From Candidatus Brocadia sinica JPN1 (GTDB lineage Bacteria > Planctomycetota > Brocadiia > Brocadiales > Brocadiaceae): DNA of 64,000 bases. Numbering within the stretch: the first letter of the stretch is position 1; each line of letters opens with the position of its first letter. Below are positions 56,762 through 64,000 of the stretch, piece by piece. The stretch covers positions 3,097,052 to 3,161,051 of the forward strand of contig NZ_BAFN01000001.1 of assembly GCF_000949635.1 (NCBI RefSeq), written 5' to 3'. The notes beneath the pieces are model-generated. The model had not been told where the DNA came from. It made no database searches and worked only from the letters and a program-made list of their open reading frames with translations. Both the position numbers and the translations under genes were made by a program.

Positions 56762-57178
56762 ATGGAAACTGTAGAAAAACTTACGAAAACACTGAGAAGC
56801 CACGGCATGAAGATTACTCCACAGAGGCTAATGATCTTCAAGATTTTAGAGAATAACACTTCCCATCCATCAGCGGAAGACGTTTATAAAAAGGTAAAAA
56901 AAATTTATCCTGCGGTATCGTTTACCACTATCTATAAGACTCTGGAAACGTTAAAGGAGTTGGGAGAAGTCAAAGAACTCACTATTGATGAAGACCGTAA
57001 GCATTACGACCCCAACACCAACATCCACCATCACGTAATCTGCTCTGCCTGTAAAAAAATACTCGATATTTTTGAGGATTTCTCATCGCATATCCAATTA
57101 CCTGACTTCGTCAACAAGGATTACACAGTTACCGGGTTCCAGATATCCTTCTACGGCACCTGCAAAAAGTGCAACTAA
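56762..57178 (+). CDS. perR: PerR-type Fur-family regulator
   Basis: 138 residues. Winged-helix N-terminus (LRSHGMKITPQRLMIFKILEN, SFTTIYKTLETL), then metal site. Residues matching the PerR iron-sensing set are present: HPSAED (His37), RKHYDPN (Asp85), HHHVICSAC (His91/93) and KKILDIFED (Asp104). The second Cys pair CGTC..KKC appears as YGTCKKCN at the end, so the structural zinc site is complete. Such proteins sense peroxide through Fe-catalysed His oxidation and repress antioxidant genes. A PerR-box-like sequence covers the ribosome-site region, so translation start control is probably operator-linked. Confidence 0.87.
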   Translation: METVEKLTKTLRSHGMKITPQRLMIFKILENNTSHPSAEDVYKKVKKIYPAVSFTTIYKTLETLKELGEVKELTIDEDRKHYDPNTNIHHHVICSACKKILDIFEDFSSHIQLPDFVNKDYTVTGFQISFYGTCKKCN

Positions 57179-57207
57179 GAATCGCTTCATTTTGAAATTC
57201 CTGAGCA

Positions 57208-57939
57208 TTAAATCACGTTCGTACCACTATGAGAGTATTGCTTGGAGGCAGTAACAAGGCTACGAAACAGTGCAGCGTGGCAGGGATGCTCTGTCATACG
57301 TTCAGGATGCCACTGGACACCCACAAGAAATGGATGATCTTTGAGTTCGAAGGCCTCTGTTATGCCATCCTGGGTATGGGCTGTAGCTCGCAAACCCTTG
57401 CCCAATTTATTAATAGCCTGATGATGGACACTGTTTGTCTCGATACGCTCTGTCTCAACAATCTGATAGAGGAGAGAGTCTCTTTCTATAGCCACAGGAT
57501 GGCTATAATGCACATTTTGCGAATCTTTATGGATAATAGTTGATATGCCCACTGATGGAATATCTTGTACAAGAGAGCCGCCTAAGACAACGTTTACAAG
57601 CTGAGCGCCGTAACATATGGCCAGAATGGGTTTTTTCATCTGCATGGCGACACGTACCAGGATATTATCGGAAATATCCTTGTCAGGATGAACACAAATG
57701 GTCTTTTTGTGTTGTTCCTCTCCATAGCGTTGAGGGGGTACGTCATTTCCACCGGTAAGGAGCAAGCCGTCCATCTTTTCCAAAAGGAGCCTCACAGTAT
57801 TTTTGTCTTTAACAATAGGCAATAATAGTGGGATACCCTGCGCTGCAATGATAGCATCGCTATAGTCTCTATATGTAAAAGAGTACGGACGCTTACCTTC
57901 CTCTTCGTAATCGCAATTGATGCCAATGATTGGTTTCAT
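57208..57939 (-). CDS. Class I glutamine amidotransferase, gamma-glutamyl-GABA hydrolase type
   Basis: 243 residues of the peptidase C26/PuuD-like family. Catalytic Cys in PILAICYGAQLVNVVLGG, the His-Glu pair in FLVGVQWHPERM and the family loop NDVPPQRYGEE are present, so it is a free-standing hydrolase of gamma-glutamyl compounds. Substrate is uncertain. It converges on perR with 29 bases between. Confidence 0.88.
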   Translation of the reverse strand: MKPIIGINCDYEEEGKRPYSFTYRDYSDAIIAAQGIPLLLPIVKDKNTVRLLLEKMDGLLLTGGNDVPPQRYGEEQHKKTICVHPDKDISDNILVRVAMQMKKPILAICYGAQLVNVVLGGSLVQDIPSVGISTIIHKDSQNVHYSHPVAIERDSLLYQIVETERIETNSVHHQAINKLGKGLRATAHTQDGITEAFELKDHPFLVGVQWHPERMTEHPCHAALFRSLVTASKQYSHSGTNVI

Positions 57940-58218
57940 ATTCGAAAAAGTCTTTTGTGTTGAGAACCAGGTGATTGCCTAATGTACCCTATCCCGCCAT
58001 GAGAAACGCATTCGTTTGAATTGTGCTCTGTTAGGGGAAATAGGAATTGTTTTAAACCGGTTGCTTGCATAGTGAAAGAGTTGAATTATTCTAGGTCTTT
58101 ACCGGAAGGCGTGAAAATATAAGGACGTCAGATAGTCCTGGATAGTTATGGTATTGCGTGCAACTATGGATTTTACAGGAAACAACCAGTTCCATCTTTG
58201 ATTTTCTGAGGTTTATTT

Positions 58219-59553
58219 CTACAGAATATATCGACTCAAATCCTCGTCTTTTGCTATAGCTTGTAATTTGTCCTCCACATACTTTGCATTGATAACTATC
58301 TCTGCGCCATCCATATCAGGGGCATCAAAAGAGGCATCTTCCACAAGTTTTTCCATTACGGTATGTAATCTTCGTGCACCAATATTCTGGGTGCGTTTGT
58401 TAACCTGTACAGCAATCTCCGCAATTGACTCAATAGCGTCATTCTCAAATCGTACCTTAATTCCCTCAGTTTCCAGAAGCGCCTTGTATTGTTTAACCAA
58501 GGCATTTTTGGGTTCAGTCAGGATACGTAAAAACTCCTCTTTTCCGAGATCTTCTAATTCAACACGAATGGGGAATCGTCCCTGCAGTTCAGGAATCAAA
58601 TCCGAAGGTTTGGAAACATGAAATGCACCTGCGGCAATAAAAAGAATGCGGTCAGTCCTGACCATTCCGTATCTTGTATTTACCGTAGTACCATCCACAA
58701 TCGGTAACAAATCTCTTTGTACACCCTCGCGGGATACGTCAGGGCCGTGTGCGGATTCTCTGCCTGCGATTTTGTCAATCTCGTCCACGAAGATAATTCC
58801 AAACTGTTCTGTTCTGCGAATCGCTTCCTGAATGACTTTTTCTCGGTCAATAAGCTTTTCTGCCTCTTCCTGTGTCAAAATCCTTTTTGCCTCAGCTACG
58901 GGGACCTTTCGTATTTGTGTGCGTGGCGGGATCATCTTTTCCAGCATGTTTTGGAAATCCATGCCCATTTCCTCAACCCCCGCAACAAAACCCTGGAGCA
59001 CATAGGGTTTTTCGTGAGTGGTAAGTTCTACTATACGGTTTGAAAGCTCTCCGTCTTGCAATTTTTTGCGGAACTTCTCTCGTGTGCTTAAACGTTGTTC
59101 CTCGGCTTCGACATTGGTCGGTTCCGTACTTTTTGGCACTGGTGGCAATAACAAATCCAGGAGTCTCTCCTCCGCCATCTTTTCAGCCTTTTCCTGGACG
59201 GATTGTATCATTTCGGCCTTGACCATATTTACACCGATCTCGGTAATATCGCGTACCATAGATTCCACATCGCGTCCGTGGTAACCAACTTCCGTGTATT
59301 TTGATGCCTCAACTTTAAGAAAGGGCGCCTTGACGAGGGCCGCCATGCGTCTTGCAATCTCCGTTTTCCCTACGCCTGTGGGCCCTATCATGATAATATT
59401 TTTTGGTAAGACTTCTTCCCGCAATTCATCGGAAAGTTGGTGTCTGCGCCATCGGTTCCGGATGGCAATTGCCACGGCACGTTTAGCATTTTTTTGTCCG
59501 ATGATGTATTTATCGAGTTCTTCTACGATCTTACGGGGTGTTAGTTCCTTCAC
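58219..59553 (-). CDS. hslU: ATP-dependent protease ATPase subunit HslU
   Basis: 444 residues, normal. The AAA+ unfoldase of the HslVU protease. N-terminal [35 protein letters not shown], Walker [17 protein letters not shown], the GYVGRDVE-type pore loop read as [13 protein letters not shown] (His replaces Val), Walker [14 protein letters not shown], and C-terminal sensor-2 [12 protein letters not shown] with the SRYIL end. The I domain between ~100 and 230 is present. Overlaps the end of hslV by one base, so the two are coupled. Confidence 0.97.
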   Translation of the reverse strand: MKELTPRKIVEELDKYIIGQKNAKRAVAIAIRNRWRRHQLSDELREEVLPKNIIMIGPTGVGKTEIARRMAALVKAPFLKVEASKYTEVGYHGRDVESMVRDITEIGVNMVKAEMIQSVQEKAEKMAEERLLDLLLPPVPKSTEPTNVEAEEQRLSTREKFRKKLQDGELSNRIVELTTHEKPYVLQGFVAGVEEMGMDFQNMLEKMIPPRTQIRKVPVAEAKRILTQEEAEKLIDREKVIQEAIRRTEQFGIIFVDEIDKIAGRESAHGPDVSREGVQRDLLPIVDGTTVNTRYGMVRTDRILFIAAGAFHVSKPSDLIPELQGRFPIRVELEDLGKEEFLRILTEPKNALVKQYKALLETEGIKVRFENDAIESIAEIAVQVNKRTQNIGARRLHTVMEKLVEDASFDAPDMDGAEIVINAKYVEDKLQAIAKDEDLSRYIL

Positions 59554-60098
59554 TACCTGACCTCCTCCACCTTGATATTTTTATTGGTATATACACAAAT
59601 GTCTGCCGCAATATTGAGGGACTCCGCTACGATCTCTTTTGCAGACAATGAGGTATGTTTCATCAATGCTCTGGCTGCTGCAATTGCATAAGAACCGCCG
59701 GAACCGATACCAATAATGCCGTCATCCGGTTCAATCACATCTCCACCACCCGAAATCAAAAACGAGTATTGTTTATCCACCACAACAAGCAGAGATTCCA
59801 GCCTCCTGAGTACCTTATCTGTTCGCCACTCCTTGGCTAGTTCGTGGGCACTGCGCAGGACATTTCCCTGATACTGTTCAAGTTTGGCATCAAATCTTTC
59901 CATAAGGGCAAAGGCGTCCGCAGATGAGCCGGCAAAACCCACAATGACCTTGTCATGGTAAAGCCGCCGAATCTTTTTCGCGTCCTGTTTTACTACTGCG
60001 GCATTCATGGTGACCTGACCATCGCCACCAATGGCGACATGCCCATTCTTTCGTACCGCTAAAATTGTTGTAGATACAATGACTGGTTTCAAATTCAA
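59553..60098 (-). CDS. hslV: ATP-dependent protease peptidase subunit HslV
   Basis: 181 residues. N-terminal threonine peptidase: [22 protein letters not shown] places the catalytic Thr at residue 10 or 11 after a short propeptide (MNLKPVIVS). Other motifs [58 protein letters not shown] are standard. It is the first gene of hslVU and the stop/start overlap is one base. Confidence 0.97.
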   Translation of the reverse strand: MNLKPVIVSTTILAVRKNGHVAIGGDGQVTMNAAVVKQDAKKIRRLYHDKVIVGFAGSSADAFALMERFDAKLEQYQGNVLRSAHELAKEWRTDKVLRRLESLLVVVDKQYSFLISGGGDVIEPDDGIIGIGSGGSYAIAAARALMKHTSLSAKEIVAESLNIAADICVYTNKNIKVEEVR

Positions 60099-60216
60099 AT
60101 CCTTTTTTATAATGACCGACTTAATTGTGATTACCGGGGAATTTCATTTTTGAATTAACCCACAAATAGTATCAATTTGCCTGAAAGTTATCAAGGCTTT
60201 TCTCATTTCTTAGTGT

Positions 60217-60244
60217 TTGACAAACAGCGGATCGGTCGTATAAT
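60217..60244 (+). promoter_or_regulatory. Consensus sigma-70 promoter of the CBS protein gene
   Basis: TTGACA (60217-60222), a 16-base spacer and TATAAT (60239-60244): both hexamers match the consensus fully. It lies 108 bases upstream of the start at 60353. Confidence 0.7.
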
Positions 60245-60352
60245 AAAATCAGAATTACTCAATTATCTGACCTAAAAGTGACGTGTATCGTTAAAGGGAT
60301 AAATAAGGGGCTGTGCGTCAATCCAGATTCGTTTTGAAAGGAGGTATGAGTC

Positions 60353-60751
60353 ATGGTAGCCAAAGACATTATGAATAAGATAGTCACCGCGGCGAAGCGA
60401 AAGACGATCGGCAGGGATTTGGCCGTAAAATTATTGTCTGGCATGTATAGCGGATTGCCTGTTGTGGATGATGATGGAAAGGTCGTTGGGGTGGTAAGCG
60501 AATTTGATCTTTTGAAGGTGATAAGAACCGGGAAGTCGTTGGAACAGGTAACAGCAGGGGATATTATGTCAAAAAATCCTATATGCGTATCCGAAAATAC
60601 TCCTGTCGAAGAGGTTATAGATCTTATGACTAAGCACAACATTATTCGCGTCCCTGTGGTGAGAAATGATACCCTGGTTGGTGTTATCTCCAGATGCGAT
60701 ATCCTCAGCAGTGTTGTGGAACCCGAGTTCGTAACGATTTATGCCGATTGA
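60353..60751 (+). CDS. Stand-alone tandem CBS-domain protein
   Basis: 132 residues with two CBS motifs: DIMNKIVTAAKRKTIGRDLAVKLL with SGLPVVDDDGKVVGVVSEFDLLK, and DIMSKNPICVSENTPVEEVIDLM with IIRVPVVRNDTLVGVISRCDIL. Such pairs bind adenine nucleotides or S-adenosylmethionine and regulate partners. No fused enzyme domain. Ribosome site AAAGGAGGT before the ATG, and a fully consensus promoter upstream. Confidence 0.92.
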   Translation: MVAKDIMNKIVTAAKRKTIGRDLAVKLLSGMYSGLPVVDDDGKVVGVVSEFDLLKVIRTGKSLEQVTAGDIMSKNPICVSENTPVEEVIDLMTKHNIIRVPVVRNDTLVGVISRCDILSSVVEPEFVTIYAD

Positions 60752-60936
60752 GGCAGATGGGGAACAAGGGGAAATTTTCGCAACGTTGCATTGCCGCATC
60801 ACAAAAGAATTACTTCAGATTTTGGATTTCGAATCTGGTATAGAGAAATCATTCGGAATAGCAATCAATTCCGAAAACTTACAAAAAAGAAGTTTTTACA
60901 ACGTAATACGGTAACCTTGCCAAGCAAAGATCAAGC

Positions 60937-61614
60937 ATGAAAAGAATCTTCATACCTGTTAGTATTATTTTTTGTGCCTGTATTTCAGCCTGTAACTCCT
61001 CGAAATACAGGATTTATCAGGATTGTAGGCACATCGAAAGCACGCCTTCTTCCGTCACTGAGATATTGCATTATGACATTGATGTTGTAAAAAGAATGAT
61101 GCAGGTCTTGGAAAGTGCTTCGAATTGTCTTGATAAAGACAGACCCGTTTCTCAAGAGATTTTTGCTGATATTGTAGAAGTCATTTCCGGATTTTCTGAT
61201 AAACACCATCAGGAGAAGGAAGATAAAGTACTTTTCCCTGTGCTAAAGGTAAAGGATGAAGGTAAAAAGAAGGATTTCCTGGGGAGGTTACTTATGGAGC
61301 ATGTATCCGCACGTGATGAAATAAGAAATTTGGCTAAAGCAATCAATACTATCCATCACGGTACAAAGGCAAAAAAGAAGATCGCCAAAATAGCCCGTTC
61401 CTATATCAGGCATATGGAAAAGCACATAGAAATGGAGGAAAGAATCCTTTTCCCCTGGATAAACAAGACCTTGTCCACCGATGAGCACATGATGTTAATA
61501 AAAAAATTTGAAGCTATGGAAAAAGAAGATATTGAATCTGGTGTACATGAAAAATATACCGTCATGATCGAAAGGCTTGAGCAACAATTGATGTTTTGCT
61601 CGGATAGAGAATAA
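60937..61614 (+). CDS. Hemerythrin-domain lipoprotein
   Basis: 225 residues. N-terminal lipoprotein signal with lipobox ISAC (Cys ~19), then a hemerythrin-like four-helix bundle with ILHYDIDVVKRMM, FSDKHHQEKEDKVLFPVLK, MEHVSARDEI and YIRHMEKHIEMEERILFPWI supplying the His and Glu/Asp diiron ligands. It probably binds O2 or NO, or serves iron homeostasis, on the outer face of the inner membrane or in the outer membrane. Placement outside the cytoplasm is unusual for this family. Neighbouring CBS and cNMP-binding genes point to stress-response themes. Confidence 0.85.
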   Translation: MKRIFIPVSIIFCACISACNSSKYRIYQDCRHIESTPSSVTEILHYDIDVVKRMMQVLESASNCLDKDRPVSQEIFADIVEVISGFSDKHHQEKEDKVLFPVLKVKDEGKKKDFLGRLLMEHVSARDEIRNLAKAINTIHHGTKAKKKIAKIARSYIRHMEKHIEMEERILFPWINKTLSTDEHMMLIKKFEAMEKEDIESGVHEKYTVMIERLEQQLMFCSDRE

Positions 61615-61818
61615 TAGGGAGGCGTTTACAAGTGTACGAAAGATCGGGAATTACTTGAGCGAATTACGGTCAATTCCGAGGTCATGGTTGGCAATTCCGT
61701 TCGCAGGGAAGGTGTTAGACGGTTGAGTATGCTCTGAACCCATTATTCAAAGAAAGGCCTGGTTTAGATTCTTCATGCAATGGAGGTTTAGAGATTTCAA
61801 ATTCAAAAGGTTCATGTA

Positions 61819-62406
61819 ATGATGAACGGTTTTTGGGAAAACATATTTAAGAAGGCGGGGGATAACGAAGACAACGTCCTCAAATTGCTCAGGGAAATCC
61901 CGATTCTCGATGATCTTTCCGACGAAGAACTCAGAGAATTTGAACGTATTGCTCATCACCGGTATTTTGAAACCAACGAGCATATTTTTTGGGAAGGCGA
62001 GCCGGGCGTTGGAATGTATATTGTCAAAAAGGGCGTGGTGAAAATTTACAAGGCATCGGCAGATGGGAAGAATGATGCCCTTGCAATCCTGAAGGATGGT
62101 GACTTTTTTGGCGAGTTGGCGTTACTAGACGAATCACCGCGCAGCGCCTCTGCAATTGCTATGGAAGTATGTCATATCCTGGGATTTTTCAGGCCAGAAT
62201 TTTTTAGTGTGCTTGAACGGAAGCCGCGGCTCGGCCTCAAAGTGGCAATGAAACTTGCCAGAATTATCGGCAAGCGCTTGCGTGTTACCAGCGCTGAACT
62301 TCAATCCATCACCACCAGATTGCATAAGCCAGAAAACCTGACGAAGATAATTCTAAACGGAATAGAGCAATCAGGCAGAGGTGGAACCAAAGAAACTAAA
62401 AAATAA
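61819..62406 (+). CDS. Cyclic nucleotide-binding protein, Crp-like without HTH
   Basis: 195 residues. CAP-type effector domain: ILDDLSDEELREFERIA, HIFWEGEPGVGMYIVKKGVVKIY, DGDFFGELALLDESPRSASA (phosphate cassette with GEL and the RSA Arg). The C-terminal part has a helix but no helix-turn-helix, so it is a stand-alone sensor like that at 18994. It ends 23 bases before the AI-2E gene on the same strand, so they probably form one transcript. Confidence 0.87.
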   Translation: MMNGFWENIFKKAGDNEDNVLKLLREIPILDDLSDEELREFERIAHHRYFETNEHIFWEGEPGVGMYIVKKGVVKIYKASADGKNDALAILKDGDFFGELALLDESPRSASAIAMEVCHILGFFRPEFFSVLERKPRLGLKVAMKLARIIGKRLRVTSAELQSITTRLHKPENLTKIILNGIEQSGRGGTKETKK

Positions 62407-62429
62407 ATTTTTAGGGACAGTACGCTATC

Positions 62430-63548
62430 ATGAAGTCCTCTCAACGTACTATTACCATCCACATAAACGGGCGTTTTTTCTCTCAATTAATCAAGTGGTT
62501 TCTTGTTCTTCTGGCACTTGGGTTTGCCATCACATCTTTTATTGTAATGAAGCACTTGTCAGTCGCATTTATTGTCTCTGTTTTACTGGCATTTCTTCTG
62601 GAGCCGATCGTCCTTGCTATTGAAAACCACGATGTCAATCGCACCTGGTCTGTTGTTATTGTCTTTGTTTCAATTGCAGCAATTACTGCGTTTGGAGTTG
62701 TATTCTTGTTGCCGGGCATATCGGCTGAATTTCAATCCATATCCGCGTATCTGCAACTGAAGCCTCCTTCTGTTCTTACCGCTGAACTCGAGGCGACGAT
62801 TGATAGCAAATTTCCTCTTATGAAACGGCATGGGTTGTCTCACGAAATAGCTGTATACCTCCAGCACGGTCTTGATGATTTGATCAAGGAAAGCATTGAT
62901 ATCCTTTTTGAATTTGTCCATATCGTCTCCATGATTTTTATCGTCCCCGTCTCCACTTTTTTCCTCCTCAAAGACGGTCGTCAAATTAAGAAAACTTTCA
63001 TACAATTCGTGCCAAATCGTTATTTCGAGATGACGCTAAGTGTGATTCACAAGATTAGTCAACAAGTGGGTTCGTACATTCGCGGTCAGCTCCTTGACGC
63101 GCTCATTGTCGGCATTCTCTCAAGTATTATCCTACACGTATTACATGTTCGTTATGCTTTTCACATTGGCATTCTCGCAGGCTGCGCTAATATCATTCCA
63201 CACTTCGGACCAATCTTTGGCGCTGTTCCTGCTATATTCATTGCACTTATGGACACGGGTTCGCTTGGACAAGTTATTGTGGTGACATTCTGCTTTGCGG
63301 GCATTCAACTATTCGACTATCTCTTCATCTCACATATGGTGATCTTCAAGAGAATCCACATACATCCCCTCATTGTAGTTGTCGTTGTTCTTGTTGGCGG
63401 CTATTTGATGGGGGTCATAGGGATGTTTGTATCTTTGCTGCTTTTCAGTATTTTGAAAGTAGCCGTGATGGAACTCGTGTGGAGTTTCAGGCATTATCAC
63501 ATCTTCGGACGTTCTCAACGGTTCCTGTCAGAGAACAGCAATGAGTGA
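62430..63548 (+). CDS. AI-2E-family transporter
   Basis: 372 residues. Polytopic protein of the AI-2 exporter/PerM family: about eight helices (KWFLVLLALGFAITSFIV at ~20, HVVSMIF-type helix near 165) and the family signature helix pairs such as GQLLDALIVGILSSIILHVL, AGCANIIPHFGPIFGAVPAIF and VGGYLMGVIGMFVSLLLFSI. Members export quorum-sensing AI-2 or act in Na+/H+ antiport; substrate is unknown here. It follows a cNMP-binding protein gene by 23 bases. Confidence 0.9.
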   Translation: MKSSQRTITIHINGRFFSQLIKWFLVLLALGFAITSFIVMKHLSVAFIVSVLLAFLLEPIVLAIENHDVNRTWSVVIVFVSIAAITAFGVVFLLPGISAEFQSISAYLQLKPPSVLTAELEATIDSKFPLMKRHGLSHEIAVYLQHGLDDLIKESIDILFEFVHIVSMIFIVPVSTFFLLKDGRQIKKTFIQFVPNRYFEMTLSVIHKISQQVGSYIRGQLLDALIVGILSSIILHVLHVRYAFHIGILAGCANIIPHFGPIFGAVPAIFIALMDTGSLGQVIVVTFCFAGIQLFDYLFISHMVIFKRIHIHPLIVVVVVLVGGYLMGVIGMFVSLLLFSILKVAVMELVWSFRHYHIFGRSQRFLSENSNE

Positions 63549-63747
63549 CAATTTCCATAAGAAGACAGGGGAACAACAACCCATTTTTAATCATAATAAA
63601 TCATGGTCTCTTTGGAGAATTCCTCTTTAAAATAATCCTAGAATTTGACAAAAAATACTGCTAAACTAAAACAAGTAAATCCTTGTTTCATAAATTTTGA
63701 TTCCTTGCCCGGTAGTCAGAATTGTAACAAGAGTCATAAAACCGCCA

Positions 63748-63784
63748 TGAATCCTGCCTTGAAAGAAGGATTCACGGTTTTTTT
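63748..63784 (+). terminator. Terminator after the AI-2E transporter
   Basis: TGAATCCT (63748-63755) and AGGATTCA (63767-63774) form the stem, followed by CGG and a TTTTTTT run at 63778-63784. This also shows that a 64-codon open frame over it is not a gene. Confidence 0.75.
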
Positions 63785-63831
63785 GGAGCAGACAACCATT
63801 TTCCCTTCTATCAGGGAAATTCAGAAGACCC

Positions 63832-64000
63832 GTGCCTGAAGAAAAAACTCGAAAACGAAAAGGGATCGTACATATTAATCATGAATACTGCAAGCGTTGC
63901 GGCATCTGTGTGAATTTCTGCCCTGTCAAAAATCTGGAGATTCGACAGCAGAAATTAACGGAATTAGAGAGGTGTATTGCTTGCAGGATGTGTCAGCGAT
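63832..64000 (+). CDS. 2x[4Fe-4S] ferredoxin-type subunit, 5' part (KorD-like)
   Basis: Runs off the window end. The frame from a GTG at 63832 gives EEKTRKRKGIVHINHEYC, then CKRCGICVNFCPVK and ERCIACRMCQR: a CxxCxxCxxxC cluster motif followed by the first half of a second. The length, the basic start and the GIVHINHEYCK start resemble the delta subunit of 2-oxoglutarate- or 2-oxoacid:ferredoxin oxidoreductases. The assignment needs the downstream genes to confirm. No strong ribosome site is visible before the GTG. Confidence 0.7.
   Translation, partial: MPEEKTRKRKGIVHINHEYCKRCGICVNFCPVKNLEIRQQKLTELERCIACRMCQR

Noticed and set aside
63645-63839. A 64-codon open frame near the right end.
   Set aside because: It starts at TTG without a ribosome site and runs across a clear rho-independent terminator.

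Overview
The window reads as a chromosomal stretch of a Gram-negative, AT-rich planctomycete-like bacterium, most plausibly an anammox organism (Kuenenia/Brocadia type). This is inference from content: three ammonium transporters with two P-II proteins, several small secreted c-type cytochromes, menaquinone made by the futalosine route (mqnE), formate-tetrahydrofolate ligase, Kdo transferase (waaA, so LPS), an outer-membrane porin, MoxR/DUF58/BatA genes and a hemerythrin lipoprotein. No rRNA operon, prophage or CRISPR array is visible. There is one tRNA (anticodon CAU).

Layout. 1-2.4 kb is a toxin-antitoxin graveyard: one intact RelE/antitoxin pair, an AbrB-type antitoxin fused to the tail of a PIN toxin, a frameshifted DUF5615 toxin remnant and a truncated second copy of the antitoxin start. 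2.5-6.4 kb holds polX, mtnP and pgeF. 6.4-13.4 kb is the ammonium cluster on the minus strand: amt-glnK-amt, a dihaem cytochrome, then amt-glnK. 14-18.2 kb is moxR-DUF58-BatA. 18.6-21.7 kb carries a small secreted protein, a cyclic-nucleotide-binding protein, a class III cyclase homologue and an N-terminally truncated radical SAM protein. 21.8-28.9 kb has a frameshifted phosphoglycerate mutase, ispD, a HIT protein, a degenerate LytM lipoprotein, a nitroreductase, a DUF296 protein, a phosphohexomutase and a collapsed nucleoside transporter.

29.3-31.3 kb is a run of three secreted monohaem cytochromes c. 31.4-37.5 kb (minus) is an isochorismatase-like hydrolase, a metallo-beta-lactamase-fold hydrolase, an alkaline-phosphatase-superfamily protein, an OYE-type oxidoreductase and mqnE. 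37.7-39.7 kb has osmC and a DUF362/ferredoxin protein, followed by an IS4-type transposase remnant. 40.2-47.6 kb is secA-waaA-metK and fhs. 48.3-51.8 kb is a porin and a membrane TPR protein. 51.8-54.7 kb is a debris field (tRNA, parA fragment, rhodanese, Nudix fragment, a 30-residue basic ORF, a decayed TPR-protein paralogue). 54.8-64 kb has rpoD, a PerR-type regulator, a glutamine amidotransferase, hslVU, a CBS protein, a hemerythrin lipoprotein, a cNMP-binding protein, an AI-2E-type transporter and the start of a 2x[4Fe-4S] ferredoxin subunit.

Most noteworthy: the ammonium cluster whose two P-II paralogues differ at the uridylylation residue (Tyr51 versus Phe51); the three-cytochrome array; a phosphoglycerate mutase whose frame break sits exactly on an in-phase A_AAA_AAG slippery heptamer; a second single-base break in a homopolymer in the essential gene waaA; a VapB-VapC deletion fusion; a PerR-box-like site at the perR start; and a short strongly translated-looking basic ORF. 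No clearly new multi-gene defence or biosynthetic system is visible.
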